From positions 1 through 52,185 of the forward strand of contig CAZJFH010000034.1 of the NCBI GenBank assembly GCA_964545205.1: 52,185 nucleotides of DNA, in the 5' to 3' direction. Each line of letters opens with the position of its first letter. Within the stretch, counting starts at the first letter, position 1. Position numbers and translations under genes: made by a program. The DNA is from CAZJFH01 sp964545205 (GTDB lineage: Bacteria; Pseudomonadota; Alphaproteobacteria; Rhodospirillales; Magnetospirillaceae). Below the pieces are notes generated by a model, which made no database searches, was not told where the DNA came from, and saw nothing but the letters and a program-made list of their open reading frames with translations. This document shows positions 18,301 through 26,079 of the stretch, one piece after another.

Positions 18301-18996
18301 CTCGCCGCGCAGCGCCGAGAAGTTGGTGCCGGTGCCGCTGCCGTACTTGAACAGCCGCGCCTCGCGCACCCACAGATCCATGATGCCGCCCTCGTTGACG
18401 AGGTCGTCGGCGATCGACTGGATGAAGCAGGCGTGCGGCTGCGGATGCTCGTAGGCCGAGGCCGACTTGACCAGCTCGCCGGTGACGTGGTCGACGTAGT
18501 GGTGGCCCTGGCTGGGGCCGTCGATGCCGTAGGCCCAGTGCAGGCCGGTGTTGAACCACTGCGGGCTGTTGGGCGCGCCCATCTGGGCGCACAGCATGAA
18601 GCGCATCTCGTCGAAGAAGGCCTGGGCGTCGGTCTCGGAATCGAAGTAGCGGCCCTTCCAGCCCCAATAGGTCCAGGCGCCGGCCAGGCGGTCGAACACC
18701 TCCTTGGCCGAGACCTCGCCGCGGGTCTCGGCGCCGACCGGCTGCTTGCGCCACAGCCACTCGGGCACGCCCTCCTCGGCCACCGGCGCCAGCGCCGTCG
18801 GCACGCCGGCCTTGCGGAAATACTTCTGCGCCAGCACGTCGCACGCCACCTGGCTCCAGTCGGCCGGAACCTCGATGTCGTTCAGGCTGAACACCACCGA
18901 GCCGTCGGGATTGCGGATCTCGCTGCTGGCGTTCCGGAACGCGATGGATTCGTACGGCGACTTGCCTTCGGTCGTGAACTGACGCGTGATCCGCAT
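15358..18996 (-). CDS. nrdJ: Adenosylcobalamin-dependent (class II) ribonucleotide reductase
   Basis: A 1212-residue vitamin B12-dependent reductase that makes deoxyribonucleotides independently of oxygen. The catalytic barrel contains the NPCSEYMFLDDTACNL region (Cys active-site loop) and the C-terminal thiol relay; the far C-terminus has a CxxC...CxxC zinc-ribbon (GDACGECGNFTLVRNG...CLKCNTCGA). This long form is typical of alphaproteobacteria. The start at 18996 (MRITRQFTTEGKSPYE) has a CGGGGGA site; the open frame extends 51 codons further without support. Candidate NrdR boxes lie upstream. No B12 riboswitch was recognised in the leader. Confidence 0.96.
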   Translation of the reverse strand: MRITRQFTTEGKSPYESIAFRNASSEIRNPDGSVVFSLNDIEVPADWSQVACDVLAQKYFRKAGVPTALAPVAEEGVPEWLWRKQPVGAETRGEVSAKEVFDRLAGAWTYWGWKGRYFDSETDAQAFFDEMRFMLCAQMGAPNSPQWFNTGLHWAYGIDGPSQGHHYVDHVTGELVKSASAYEHPQPHACFIQSIADDLVNEGGIMDLWVREARLFKYGSGTGTNFSALRGEGERLAGGGKSSGLMSFLKIGDRAAGAIKSGGTTRRAAKMCVVDVDHPDIEAYINWKVVEEQKVAALVSGSKLANKHLKEVMAACTAWDGAADSADRFDPKLNKALKKAIIAARKAMIPENYVQRVIQFARQGYAEIEFPVFDTDWDSEAYLTVSGQNSNNSVRVTNDFLKKVEADAEWPLIRRTDGKVARTVKARELWQQIAEAAWACADPGLQFDTTINEWHTCPESGRINASNPCSEYMFLDDTACNLASLNLIAFRRADGSFDVEGFKHACRLWTVVLEISVLMAQFPAARIAQLSYEYRTLGLGYANIGGLLMASGLPYDSDAGRAYCGALTALMTGVCYATSAEMAAELGAFPGYGPNKDAMLRVIRNHRRAAYGMGSGYEGLSVNPVPLDAANCPDSDLVAAARAAWDEALAGGEANGFRNAQVSVIAPTGTIGLVMDCDTTGIEPDFALVKFKKLAGGGYFKIINRMVPEALVTLGYNDGDIAEIIAYAVGHGTLRAAPGIDHAALRHRGFTDEALAKVEAALGSAFDIKFVFNKYTLGEEFCLHTLGIKPEQLNDVGFDMLSALGFAKEQIDAANTFVCGAMTLEGAPFLKPEHLAVFDCANPCGRIGKRYLSVEAHIRMMAAAQSFISGAISKTINMANSATVEDCKDAYMLSWRLGIKANALYRDGSKLSQPLQAALLEGAEELIEDIAEAPMAARAEIVAEKAVEMWLAKAQQRKKLPDRRKGYTQKSMVGGHKVYLRTGEYEDGKLGEIFIDMHKEGAAFRAMMNNFAIAISIGLQYGVPLEEFVESFTFTKFEPSGMVEGNDTIKMATSILDYIFRELAISYLGRNDLAHVEPASLAPDAMMGKGESGAVAAVEHTAAQQLGAVVQKVASKGYVRSSFFVVKGGNGNGGGGHTVSGSTTTALAASAATVLGDAESLMAEFDARAEAIREARMKGYEGDACGECGNFTLVRNGTCLKCNTCGATSGCS

Positions 18997-19078
18997 GGGT
19001 CCCCCGTGTGCCTTTGGGTTTTTGGCGCAAACGGGCCTGGGGCCACGAGTCGCATGCCGACCTCGCTCGGCGGCCAAG

Positions 19079-19094
19079 CGACTACATGTAGTGG
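19079..19094. promoter_or_regulatory. Candidate NrdR box 1
   Basis: CTACATGTAG (19082-19091) is a perfect palindrome fitting the core of the NrdR consensus acaCwAtATaTwGtgt; 11 of 16 positions agree. It lies about 85 bases upstream of nrdJ. Its distance to the second box is 93 bases, close to nine helical turns. Confidence 0.4.
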
Positions 19095-19171
19095 TCCAAG
19101 CCCGGACGACCCACAGGCTATGACAAGCCGCCGGCCCTCGCAACCACATTTCGGGGCCGGCCGCGACCTAT

Positions 19172-19187
19172 CCACAGGATATTGTGT
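19172..19187. promoter_or_regulatory. Candidate NrdR box 2
   Basis: CCACAGGATATTGTGT agrees with 13 of 16 positions of the NrdR consensus acaCwAtATaTwGtgt. It lies between the divergent nrdJ and NDUFA12-type genes. NrdR is the usual repressor of ribonucleotide reductase genes, which fits nrdJ as the target. Confidence 0.5.
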
Positions 19188-19320
19188 CGGCTTTGGAGCG
19201 AATTGCATCGAAGCGCCCCGACGCGCGCGCCGCCGGGAGAGTCGGCTTTACGGCACCCCCCGGAACGGCCTATATAAGGCGCCGGGGACAGTCCTTACCG
19301 ATCCGCGGAGAACTTCGGCG

Positions 19321-19671
19321 ATGAACATCGGCACGCGCTTGTACACTTGGCTGAACGGCGAGGTGGTCGGCACCGACCAGTTCGGCAACCAGTACTTCCA
19401 GGACAAGCGGACGCCCAAGACCGGCCGCCGCAAGCGCTGGGTGCGCTATGCCGGCGCCGCCGATCCGACCACGGTCCCGGCCGAGTGGCACTCCTGGCTG
19501 CACTACACCACCGACGCCCCGCTCGAGCGCGACCTTTCCGCCAAGCCGTGGATGAAGGACCAGCAGCCCAACCTCACCGGCACGATGGCCGCCTATCTGC
19601 CGCCGGGTCACGACCTGCGCGGCGGCCAGCGCGAGCGCTCGGTCGCCGACTACGAGGCCTGGCGTCCCTGA
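19321..19671 (+). CDS. NADH:ubiquinone oxidoreductase subunit NDUFA12 (B17.2-like)
   Basis: A 116-residue accessory subunit of respiratory complex I, known in alphaproteobacteria and mitochondria. Family signatures are clear: GTDQFGNQYFQDK (about 18-30), RRKRWVRYAG (36-45), PAEWHSWLHYTTDAPL (53-68) and KPWMKDQQPNLTGT (75-88). Full length. The ATG is preceded by a GGAG site. It is the first gene of a plus-strand run, followed after 5 bases by the first MlaD-type gene; this neighbourhood is typical for alphaproteobacteria. Confidence 0.95.
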   Translation: MNIGTRLYTWLNGEVVGTDQFGNQYFQDKRTPKTGRRKRWVRYAGAADPTTVPAEWHSWLHYTTDAPLERDLSAKPWMKDQQPNLTGTMAAYLPPGHDLRGGQRERSVADYEAWRP

Positions 19672-19676
19672 ACGCG

Positions 19677-20159
19677 ATGGCGCGCCGCAACACCGAAATC
19701 CTGGTCGGCGCCGCCTCCGTCATCCTCGGCGCAGCGGTCCTGGTCACGGTCTACGCCGACGGCCAGCCGGCCGGCGCCGGCTATCCCGTCAGCGCCCGCT
19801 TCCAGCGCGCCGACGGCCTGTCGGTCGGCAGCGAGGTGCGGCTGTCCGGCGTGGTCGTCGGGCGCGTCGTCGCGCAGAGCCTGGACCCCAACTACCGCGC
19901 CGTGGTGACCATGCGCCTGCAGCCGTCGCTGGAGCTGTCCGACGACACCGCGGCGGTGATCCACACCGACGGATTGCTGGGGCCGAAATACGTCTCGCTG
20001 GAACTGGGCGGCTCGGACCGGATCATCCAGCCGGGCGGCGAGATCGTCTACACCCAGGAGGCCATCGTGATCGAGGATCTGCTGGCCACCATCATCGCCG
20101 AGGCCAAGGCCAAGCGCACCGCCGAGCAGGAACAGGGAGCGGGTCCCAATGGGCAATAA
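19677..20159 (+). CDS. mlaD: MlaD-type MCE-domain protein, copy 1
   Basis: A 160-residue periplasmic lipid-binding protein anchored by one N-terminal membrane segment (about residues 8-26). The MCE/MlaD domain follows (about 36-130), with the typical FxxxDGLSVGSEVRLSGVVVGRV pattern and GLLGPKYVSLELG. MlaD forms hexameric rings that move phospholipids between the inner and outer membranes with MlaFEB. The start at 19677 lies 5 bases after the previous stop. Its stop overlaps the start of a second MlaD-type gene by 11 bases. No MlaE, MlaF or MlaC is present in the window. Confidence 0.88.
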   Translation: MARRNTEILVGAASVILGAAVLVTVYADGQPAGAGYPVSARFQRADGLSVGSEVRLSGVVVGRVVAQSLDPNYRAVVTMRLQPSLELSDDTAAVIHTDGLLGPKYVSLELGGSDRIIQPGGEIVYTQEAIVIEDLLATIIAEAKAKRTAEQEQGAGPNGQ

Positions 20160-20610
20160 AGCGATCGAGACCCTGATGGGGGCCGTCGTCCTGCTGGTGG
20201 CCGTGTTCTTCCTCGCCTTCGCCTACGAGAACGCCGAGCTCGACGTGCCCTCCGGCTATCCGGTCAGCGCCACCTTCAACAGCGTCGGCGGCATCGAGGT
20301 CGGCTCGGACGTGCGCGTCAACGGCATCCGCGTCGGCACCGTCACCGGCCAGCGCCTGGACCCGGTGACCTTCCAGGCGGTGCTCGACATGACCATCGAC
20401 CGCAACGTGCCGCTGCCGGTCGACACGGTGGCCGGCATCGCCAGCGACGGCATGCTGGGCGGCAAGCACGTCCGCCTGGAGCCGGGCAAGGCCGAGCAGA
20501 TGCTGGAGCCCGGCGCCCGCCTGACCGCGACCCGCGACTACAAGTCGCTGGAGGAACTGGTCGGCGAGATCATCTTCCTGGCCACCGGCCAGAGCGGCGG
20601 GCCGCGGTGA
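20149..20610 (+). CDS. mlaD: MlaD-type MCE-domain protein, copy 2
   Basis: A 153-residue paralogue of the preceding protein. It has one membrane anchor (about 9-27), then the MCE domain with SGYPVSATFNSVGGIEVGSDVRVNGIRVGTV (about 35-65) and GMLGGKHVRLEPG (about 104-116). The two copies share the whole domain layout but diverge in sequence, so this is an old duplication. The gene starts 11 bases inside the first copy and ends in a 4-base overlap (GTGA) with the DUF2155 gene, which implies coupled translation. Confidence 0.88.
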   Translation: MGNKAIETLMGAVVLLVAVFFLAFAYENAELDVPSGYPVSATFNSVGGIEVGSDVRVNGIRVGTVTGQRLDPVTFQAVLDMTIDRNVPLPVDTVAGIASDGMLGGKHVRLEPGKAEQMLEPGARLTATRDYKSLEELVGEIIFLATGQSGGPR

Positions 20611-20984
20611 GGGCGCTCGCCGCCATCGCCGCCGTCATGCTCGCCGCCGGGACCGCCGCCGCCGAGCCGATCGAGATGAACACGGCGGTGCTGCAGGGCC
20701 TGGACAAGGTCACCGCCCGGGTCGAGACCATCGAGACCCGCGTCGGCGAGCCGGTGCGCTTCGGCACGCTGGAGATCGTCGTGCGCACCTGCCGCGAGAA
20801 TCCGCCCGAGGAGACGCCCGAGAGCGCCGCCTTCCTCGACATCTGGGAGATGCGCCCCGACGAGCAGGCGCTCAACCTGTTCCGCGGCTGGATGTTCGCC
20901 TCGTCGCCGGCGCTGTCGGCGATGGAGCATCCCGTCTACGACATCTGGGTGCTCGACTGCAAGGAAGCCGGCACCGGCCGCTGA
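20607..20984 (+). CDS. DUF2155 periplasmic protein
   Basis: A 125-residue exported protein with a signal peptide (MRALAAIAAVMLAAGTAAA). The mature region has the DUF2155 features: MNTAVLQGLDKVTARVETIETRVGEPVRFGTLEIVVRTC, then the FLDIWE and FRGWMFASSPALSAMEHPVYDIWVLDC segments, with two Cys that may pair. Function is unknown. The GTG start overlaps the preceding stop (GTGA). In alphaproteobacteria it is regularly next to aat and NDUFA12, as here. The stop codon directly abuts that of the convergent aat gene. Confidence 0.88.
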   Translation: MRALAAIAAVMLAAGTAAAEPIEMNTAVLQGLDKVTARVETIETRVGEPVRFGTLEIVVRTCRENPPEETPESAAFLDIWEMRPDEQALNLFRGWMFASSPALSAMEHPVYDIWVLDCKEAGTGR

Positions 20985-21620
20985 TCAGTCCAGCGCCGCC
21001 CGCCAGTCGACGGCGCGGCCGGCGTCGAAGCGCGGCTTGGCCTCGATCGCCGCGGCGAGCAGCCGCAGGTATTTGTGGCGGGGAATCTCGACGGCGCCGA
21101 AACGCTGCAGGTGCTCGGTGACGAACTGGGTGTCGAGCAGCGAGTAGCCCCCGACCTTCAGCCGCGCCACCAGATGCACGAGCGCCACCTTCGAGGCGTC
21201 GGTTGCCCGGCTGAACATGCTCTCGCCGAAGAACGCGCCGCCCAGCGACAGGCCGTAGAGGCCGCCGACCAGCGCGCCCTCGCGCCAGGTCTCGACCGAA
21301 TGCGCGATGCCCAGGCCGTGCAGCTCGACGAACAGCCGCACGATCTCGTCGTTGATCCAGGTGTCGGGCCGGTCCGGCGTCGGCGCGGCGCACAGCCGCA
21401 TCACCGCCTCGAACGCGGTGTCGACACGCACCTCGAACACCTCGCGGCGCAGCGTCCTGCGCAGGCTGCGCGGCACGTGGAAGCCGTCCAGCGGAATGAT
21501 CCCGCGCAGGTCGGGGTCGATCCAGTACAGCTTGCGGTCGCTGCGGTTGCGCGCCATCGGGAAGATGCCGGTGGCATAGGCGCGCAGCAGGATCTCGGGG
21601 GTCAGCGGCAGCATCGGCAA
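20985..21620 (-). CDS. aat: Leucyl/phenylalanyl-tRNA-protein transferase
   Basis: A 211-residue enzyme of the N-end rule pathway. It transfers Leu or Phe from tRNA to the N-terminal Arg or Lys of proteins, which marks them for the ClpS/ClpAP protease. Signatures: GIFPMAR (18-24), YWIDPDLRGIIPLDGFHVPRSLRRTLRR (32-59), and GGLYGLSLGGAFFGESMFSRATDASKVAL near 118-146. Length matches the family. Its stop abuts the DUF2155 stop. Upstream lies a 145-base gap with two palindromic repeat units. Confidence 0.96.
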   Translation of the reverse strand: MPMLPLTPEILLRAYATGIFPMARNRSDRKLYWIDPDLRGIIPLDGFHVPRSLRRTLRREVFEVRVDTAFEAVMRLCAAPTPDRPDTWINDEIVRLFVELHGLGIAHSVETWREGALVGGLYGLSLGGAFFGESMFSRATDASKVALVHLVARLKVGGYSLLDTQFVTEHLQRFGAVEIPRHKYLRLLAAAIEAKPRFDAGRAVDWRAALD

Positions 21621-21635
21621 CGCGCTCCGGATCCC

Positions 21636-21761
21636 GCTCTCCCTCGGGGGGAGAGGCAGGGGCCCGCCGCACCGCGGCGGAAGGGCGAGGGTGATCGTGC
21701 CGCCCGGCCTGGCGTCGGCCCCACCCCACCCCGACCCTCTCCCCCGGGGGGAGAGGGAGAG
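21636..21761. repeat. CCCTCTCCC palindrome repeat, copy 3 (double unit)
   Basis: Two units in the aat-accC gap. Unit one (21636-21690) has CTCTCCCTCGGGGGGAGAG followed by a CCGCCGC...GCGGCGG hairpin and GGCGAGGG. Unit two (21723-21761) is in the opposite orientation, with CCGACCCTCTCCCCC/GGGGGAGAGGG. The paired, inverted layout matches the double unit in the hdrC-hdrB gap. Confidence 0.85.
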
Positions 21762-21765
21762 ATGT

Positions 21766-23106
21766 TCACTTCTTCGCCACCAGCTTCTCGAGCCAGTGGA
21801 TGTCGTAGTCGCCGTTGATGAAGTCGCGCTCGTTGATGATGCGCTGCTGCAGCGGAATCGTGGTCTTCAGGCCCTCGATCACGTACTCGCCCAGCGCCCG
21901 GCGCAGGCGCATCAGGCATTCGTTGCGGCTGGTGCCCTGGACGATCAGCTTGGCGATCATGCTGTCGTAGTGCGGCGGCACCCGATAGCCCGAATACAGC
22001 CCCGAATCGACGCGCACGCCCAGGCCGCCGGGGGCATGATAGCCCTGAACGCGCCCGGGGCTCGGCGTGAAGGTCTCGGGATCCTCGGCGTTGATGCGGC
22101 ATTCGATGGCGTGGCCGGAGAACCGAACGTCCTGTTGAGTGTATCCCAGTGGCGCCCCCGCCGCGACGCGGATCTGCTCGCGAACGAGATCGATGCCGCT
22201 GATCGCCTCGGTGATCGGATGCTCGACCTGCAGCCGGGTGTTCATCTCGATGAAATAGAACTCGCCGTTCTCGAACAGGAATTCAAGGGTGCCGGCGTTG
22301 CGGTAGCCCAGGCGGGCGATGGCGGTGCAGGCGATCTCGCCGATGCGGGCGCGCTGGTCGGCGTTGAGCGCCGGCGACGGCGTCTCCTCCAGCACCTTCT
22401 GGTGCTTGCGCTGCAGCGAGCAGTCGCGCTCGCCGAGGTGCACGACGTTGCCGTGGTTGTCGGCCAGGATCTGGATCTCGATGTGCCGCGGCCGGCCGAG
22501 ATACTTTTCCATGTAGACGTCGGGGTTGCCGAAGGCGGCCTTGGCCTCCTGGCGGGCCAGCCTCCAGGCGTCGCGCAGCTCGCTGGCGTCGCGCGCCACC
22601 TTCATGCCCTTGCCGCCGCCGCCGGCGGTGGCCTTGATCAGCACCGGATAGCCGATGCCCTCGGCGACCCGCAGCGCCTCGGCCTCGCTCTCGACCGAAC
22701 CGTCGGAACCCGGCACGCAGGGCAGCCCGACCTCGTGCGCCACCCGCTTGGCGGTGATCTTGTCGCCCATCATGCGGATGTGGTCGGCGGTCGGGCCGAT
22801 GAAGGTGAAGCCGTGCTCCTCGACCATCTGGGCGAAGTCGGCGTTCTCGGACAGGAAGCCGTAGCCGGGATGGATGGCGTCGGTCCCGGTGATCGTCGCC
22901 GCCGACAGGATCGCCGCCTTGTTCAGGTAGGAATCGCGCGCCGGCGCCGGGCCGATGCACACCGATTCGTCGGCCAGGCGCACGTGCATGGCGTCGGCGT
23001 CGGCGGTGGAATGCACCGCGACGGTGCGGATTCCCATCTCGCGGCAGGCGCGGTGGATGCGTAGCGCGATCTCGCCGCGATTGGCGATGAGGACCTTTTC
23101 GAACAT
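21766..23106 (-). CDS. accC: Acetyl-CoA carboxylase, biotin carboxylase subunit
   Basis: A 446-residue ATP-grasp enzyme that carboxylates the biotin on AccB, the first step of fatty acid synthesis. Visible: N-terminal FEKVLIANRGEIALRIHRAC, the Gly-rich KATAGGGGKGM ATP loop (about 158-168), EKYLGRPRHIEIQILAD (about 200-216) and the FIEMNTRLQVEHPITEAI catalytic region (about 281-298). The ATG at 23106 is one base after the accB stop; an alternative TTG lies 9 bases upstream. Operon order aroQ-accB-accC is typical. Confidence 0.97.
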   Translation of the reverse strand: MFEKVLIANRGEIALRIHRACREMGIRTVAVHSTADADAMHVRLADESVCIGPAPARDSYLNKAAILSAATITGTDAIHPGYGFLSENADFAQMVEEHGFTFIGPTADHIRMMGDKITAKRVAHEVGLPCVPGSDGSVESEAEALRVAEGIGYPVLIKATAGGGGKGMKVARDASELRDAWRLARQEAKAAFGNPDVYMEKYLGRPRHIEIQILADNHGNVVHLGERDCSLQRKHQKVLEETPSPALNADQRARIGEIACTAIARLGYRNAGTLEFLFENGEFYFIEMNTRLQVEHPITEAISGIDLVREQIRVAAGAPLGYTQQDVRFSGHAIECRINAEDPETFTPSPGRVQGYHAPGGLGVRVDSGLYSGYRVPPHYDSMIAKLIVQGTSRNECLMRLRRALGEYVIEGLKTTIPLQQRIINERDFINGDYDIHWLEKLVAKK

Positions 23107-23107
23107 G

Positions 23108-23569
23108 TCACTCAATGACCATCAAGGGCTCGCCATATTCCACCGGCTGGCCGTCGCTGACCAGGATGCGGGTGATCTTGCCGCCACGGGTGGCGCGGAT
23201 CGGATTGAAGGTCTTCATCGCCTCGATCAGCATCAGGGTCTGGCCGTCCTGGACCGAGTCGCCGACCCGCACGAAGGGCGGCGAACCGGGCTCGGAGCCC
23301 AGGTAGCACACGCCGACCATCGGCGACGTCACGGCGCCCGGATGGCTGGCGACGTCCTCGGGGCTGGCGGCGGCGGCGGCCGGCGCCGGCGACGGCGCGG
23401 CCGGCAGGGCCGGCGGCGCATGGTGGAAGCTCATCGGCGCATGGCCGCCGCCACGGGCGACGCGGATGCGAATCGAGCCGGTGTCGTATTCGATCTCCGA
23501 CAGGCCGGTCTCGTCGAGAAGCCCGGCCAGGGTGCGGACCAGATCGCTGTCGATGGGGGTCTTTGCCAT
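23108..23569 (-). CDS. accB: Acetyl-CoA carboxylase biotin carboxyl carrier protein
   Basis: A 153-residue carrier. The N-terminal part (about 1-40) dimerises, an Ala/Pro linker spans about 50-72, and the C-terminal biotinyl domain carries EAMKTFN with the biotinylated Lys119 (AMKT in place of the usual AMKM, a minor variant). It shuttles CO2 from AccC to the carboxyltransferase. The start at 23569 (MAKTPIDSD) is chosen because the upstream 21 codons do not resemble the family. The gene ends one base before accC. Confidence 0.96.
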   Translation of the reverse strand: MAKTPIDSDLVRTLAGLLDETGLSEIEYDTGSIRIRVARGGGHAPMSFHHAPPALPAAPSPAPAAAAASPEDVASHPGAVTSPMVGVCYLGSEPGSPPFVRVGDSVQDGQTLMLIEAMKTFNPIRATRGGKITRILVSDGQPVEYGEPLMVIE

Positions 23570-23594
23570 TATGCCTTTTCCATTGCGCCGGTGG

Positions 23595-24044
23595 TCACGC
23601 CGGCGAGGGTGCGACGATCCGCGCCAGGGCATCCAAGGCCAGGATGTAGCCGTGGCTGCCGAATCCGCAGATCATCCCCCGCGCCGCCTGGGAGATGTAG
23701 GAGTGGCGGCGGAATTCCTCCCGCCGGTGGATGTTCGAGAGATGGACCTCGACGACCGGCAGCTCGACGGCCAACAGCGCGTCGAGCATCGCCACCGAGG
23801 TGTGGGTGTAGGCGCCGGCGTTGACGATCATGCCGGCCGCGCGACCCCGCGCCTGCTGGATCCAGTCGACCAGTTCGCCTTCGTGGTTGCTCTGGCGGAA
23901 ATCCACGTCGAGCCCGAGGCCGCCGGCATGGCGGCGGCACGCGGCCTCGATGTCGGCCAGCGTCTCGCGCCCGTAGATCTCGGGCTGGCGCGTGCCGAGC
24001 AGATTGAGATTGGGGCCGTTCAGGATGAGAACGGTCGTGCCCAT
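23595..24044 (-). CDS. aroQ: Type II 3-dehydroquinate dehydratase
   Basis: A 149-residue shikimate-pathway enzyme that converts 3-dehydroquinate to 3-dehydroshikimate. It has LILNGPNLNLLGTRQPEIYG with the catalytic Tyr24, the NHEGELVDWI motif (about 51-60), INAGAYTHTS (about 75-84) and the EVHLSNIHRREEFRRHS lid/catalytic His region (about 97-113). Length fits the type II family. The start at 24044 is at the conserved MGTTVLILNGPN. It precedes accB by 25 bases on the same strand, a common operon. Confidence 0.96.
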   Translation of the reverse strand: MGTTVLILNGPNLNLLGTRQPEIYGRETLADIEAACRRHAGGLGLDVDFRQSNHEGELVDWIQQARGRAAGMIVNAGAYTHTSVAMLDALLAVELPVVEVHLSNIHRREEFRRHSYISQAARGMICGFGSHGYILALDALARIVAPSPA

Positions 24045-24126
24045 GCCTTGCCCCTCCCTCGCCGTTGGTCTTGGCGCGTGGTTATAGCATGCCTCGACGG
24101 CTGCGCAATGGGCCGATGGGCCATGA

Positions 24127-25890
24127 TCAGGCGCAAGCCGCACCCTCGTCGCCGTTGGCCGCGGGCAGGATGCTGTCGGGCGGGAAGATCACGGTGGCGC
24201 TGGTGCCGACGCCGAGTTCGGTGTCGATGCACAGCGTCCCGCCGTGCAGCTCGACCAGCGCCTTGGTCAGCGGCAGCCCGACGCCGGTGCCTTCGTGGGC
24301 CTTGGTCGGGGACGAGGCGAACTGCCCGAAGATGTCCAGCGCGTTGGGCAGCTCCTCGGGGCGCATGCCGATGCCGTTGTCGCAGACTTCGATCAGCAGA
24401 CCCTCGTCGGGCTCGACCCACGCCGCCACCTTGACGCGTCCGCCGGGCGGGGTGAACTTGACCGCGTTGGCGAGCAGGTTGATCAGAATCTGGCGCACCC
24501 GCAGCGGGTCGAGCATGGCCACCGGCAGATCGGCCGGCAGATCGACGACCAGATCGATTCCCTTCTCCACCGCCTTGTGCCGCACCATCAGCAGGGCGCT
24601 TTCCGCCAGCGGCCCGAGGGCCGTCGGCACCGCCTCGATCTCCAGTCGCCCGGCCGTCACCTTGGACAGGTCCAGCACCTGGCTGATGACTTCGAGCAGA
24701 TGGCGCCCGGCATGGCGGATGTGGCCGAGATACTCCTCCTGGCGCTCGTTGACGCGCCCGTAATAGCCCGCCTGCAGCGCCTCGGTGAAGCCGATGATGG
24801 CGTTGAGCGGCGTCCGCAGCTCGTGGCTCATGTTGGCGAGGAACAGCGACTTGGCGCGGCTGCCCGCCTGCGCCTCCTCGAGCGCCTCGGAGAGCCGCCG
24901 GTTGGAGCCGAGCAGCGCCTGGCTGGCGGCCTCCTCGCGGGCGATCAGCCGGAAGGCCAGCCAGGCCAGGGCGATCATCACGCACAGGATCGCGCCGCCC
25001 ATCATCGCCGTGCGCAGCAGCGACGGCAGCACCCCCGCGACCACGTCCTCGTGCGCCACCATCACCAGCACGATCAGCGGCTGGCCGGCGACGCGCCGGA
25101 ACGAGACGAACCGCGTCTTGCCGTCGGCGGTCGAGCGCACGACTTCGTAGCTGCCGCTCTTCTGGCCGGCGAAATCGGTGAACACCCGCCACGATCGCAC
25201 GTGCTCGCCCATTTCCGGACGCAGCAGCATCGGCGAGAACGGGTGGCGCACCAGCAGCGCCCCGTCCTCGCGCAGAACCGCCAGCGCGCCCCCGGGGCCG
25301 GGGGTGACGCGCTCGTAGAGGCTGCGGAAATAGGCGAGGTCGATGCCGGCGACCACCGCGCCGTCAAACCGGCCCTCGCGGTCGAAAACCGGGCGCGACA
25401 CGGTGAAGAAGGTCATGTCCCCGGCGCGAGCGACCACGGCCGGGCCGACGAACGGACCGGCATGGCCGTCGCGGTGGGCGCGCCAGAAGCTGCGATCGGT
25501 CAGGATGTGCGGCGGAAACGGGTAGCCCTGCGAAGTCAGGCGCAGGACGCCGTCGCGGTCGACCAGCGCCAGCAGCCCGAGCTGCGGCAGGTCGTCCGCC
25601 AGCGCCACCAGCCTGCGCCACTCCGCCTCGCCGAGCCTGTCCGGCATGCCCCCGGGGGCAAGCTGTTCGACGGCCCGGCGCACCACCAGGTCGGCGGCGC
25701 GGACGGTGCCGTTGGCGAGCTCCTCGACCAGCAGGGCGGTCTCGGCCGCCTGCCCGCGCGCCCGCTCCAGACCCTCGCGATAGTCGGAAAGGACGATGAA
25801 GAGGCCGCTCACCGCGGTCACCGCGACATAGGCCAGCAGAATCGCCCGGACCACTGATTTCGGCTGCCAAGCCGCCAAGTCCCCCCCCAC
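24127..25890 (-). CDS. Sensor histidine kinase with periplasmic cache domain
   Basis: A 587-residue membrane kinase. TM1 (about 15-35), a periplasmic dCACHE-like sensor (about 40-285, with the DRSFWRAHRDG, FVGPAVV and FTVSRPVFD elements), TM2 (about 296-315), a short coiled coil, then HisKA with His356 in MSHELRTPLNAI and a HATPase domain (NAVKFTPPGG, CDNGIGM, GTGVGLPL). It should autophosphorylate in response to an extracellular small ligand. No response regulator is encoded nearby, so it is an orphan kinase. The GTG start at 25890 is not well supported; downstream alternatives exist. Confidence 0.92.
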   Translation of the reverse strand: MGGDLAAWQPKSVVRAILLAYVAVTAVSGLFIVLSDYREGLERARGQAAETALLVEELANGTVRAADLVVRRAVEQLAPGGMPDRLGEAEWRRLVALADDLPQLGLLALVDRDGVLRLTSQGYPFPPHILTDRSFWRAHRDGHAGPFVGPAVVARAGDMTFFTVSRPVFDREGRFDGAVVAGIDLAYFRSLYERVTPGPGGALAVLREDGALLVRHPFSPMLLRPEMGEHVRSWRVFTDFAGQKSGSYEVVRSTADGKTRFVSFRRVAGQPLIVLVMVAHEDVVAGVLPSLLRTAMMGGAILCVMIALAWLAFRLIAREEAASQALLGSNRRLSEALEEAQAGSRAKSLFLANMSHELRTPLNAIIGFTEALQAGYYGRVNERQEEYLGHIRHAGRHLLEVISQVLDLSKVTAGRLEIEAVPTALGPLAESALLMVRHKAVEKGIDLVVDLPADLPVAMLDPLRVRQILINLLANAVKFTPPGGRVKVAAWVEPDEGLLIEVCDNGIGMRPEELPNALDIFGQFASSPTKAHEGTGVGLPLTKALVELHGGTLCIDTELGVGTSATVIFPPDSILPAANGDEGAACA

Positions 25891-26079
25891 GCAGAATCAA
25901 GATCAGGATATCAGTCACTCAATCGGGGATAATAGGACTAATTTCGCAGGGGCGAATTTCGCAGGCGCCGCCACCCCGGCCGGGAGCGGCGTCGCGGGGA
26001 GTTGAACTGAGCCCCCGGGCGGACCATACTGCCGGCCGCGATTCTCACCATGCCTTCTGGCCAGGACGGACCTTACGCA

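Noticed and set aside
18997..19320. Cobalamin riboswitch upstream of nrdJ
   Set aside because: No B12-box-like sequence is visible. The NrdR-like palindromes explain the conserved-looking features better.
15274..19671. Very long plus-strand open frame antisense to nrdJ
   Set aside because: It is a by-product of high GC content. Only its last 116 codons (NDUFA12-type) are a gene; the rest is low-complexity and antisense to a clear NrdJ.
25915..26079. TPP riboswitch upstream of thiSG
   Set aside because: I looked for the conserved thi-box elements (CTGAGA and ACCTGATCTGG-like) and found only a stray CTGAG. No plausible fold.
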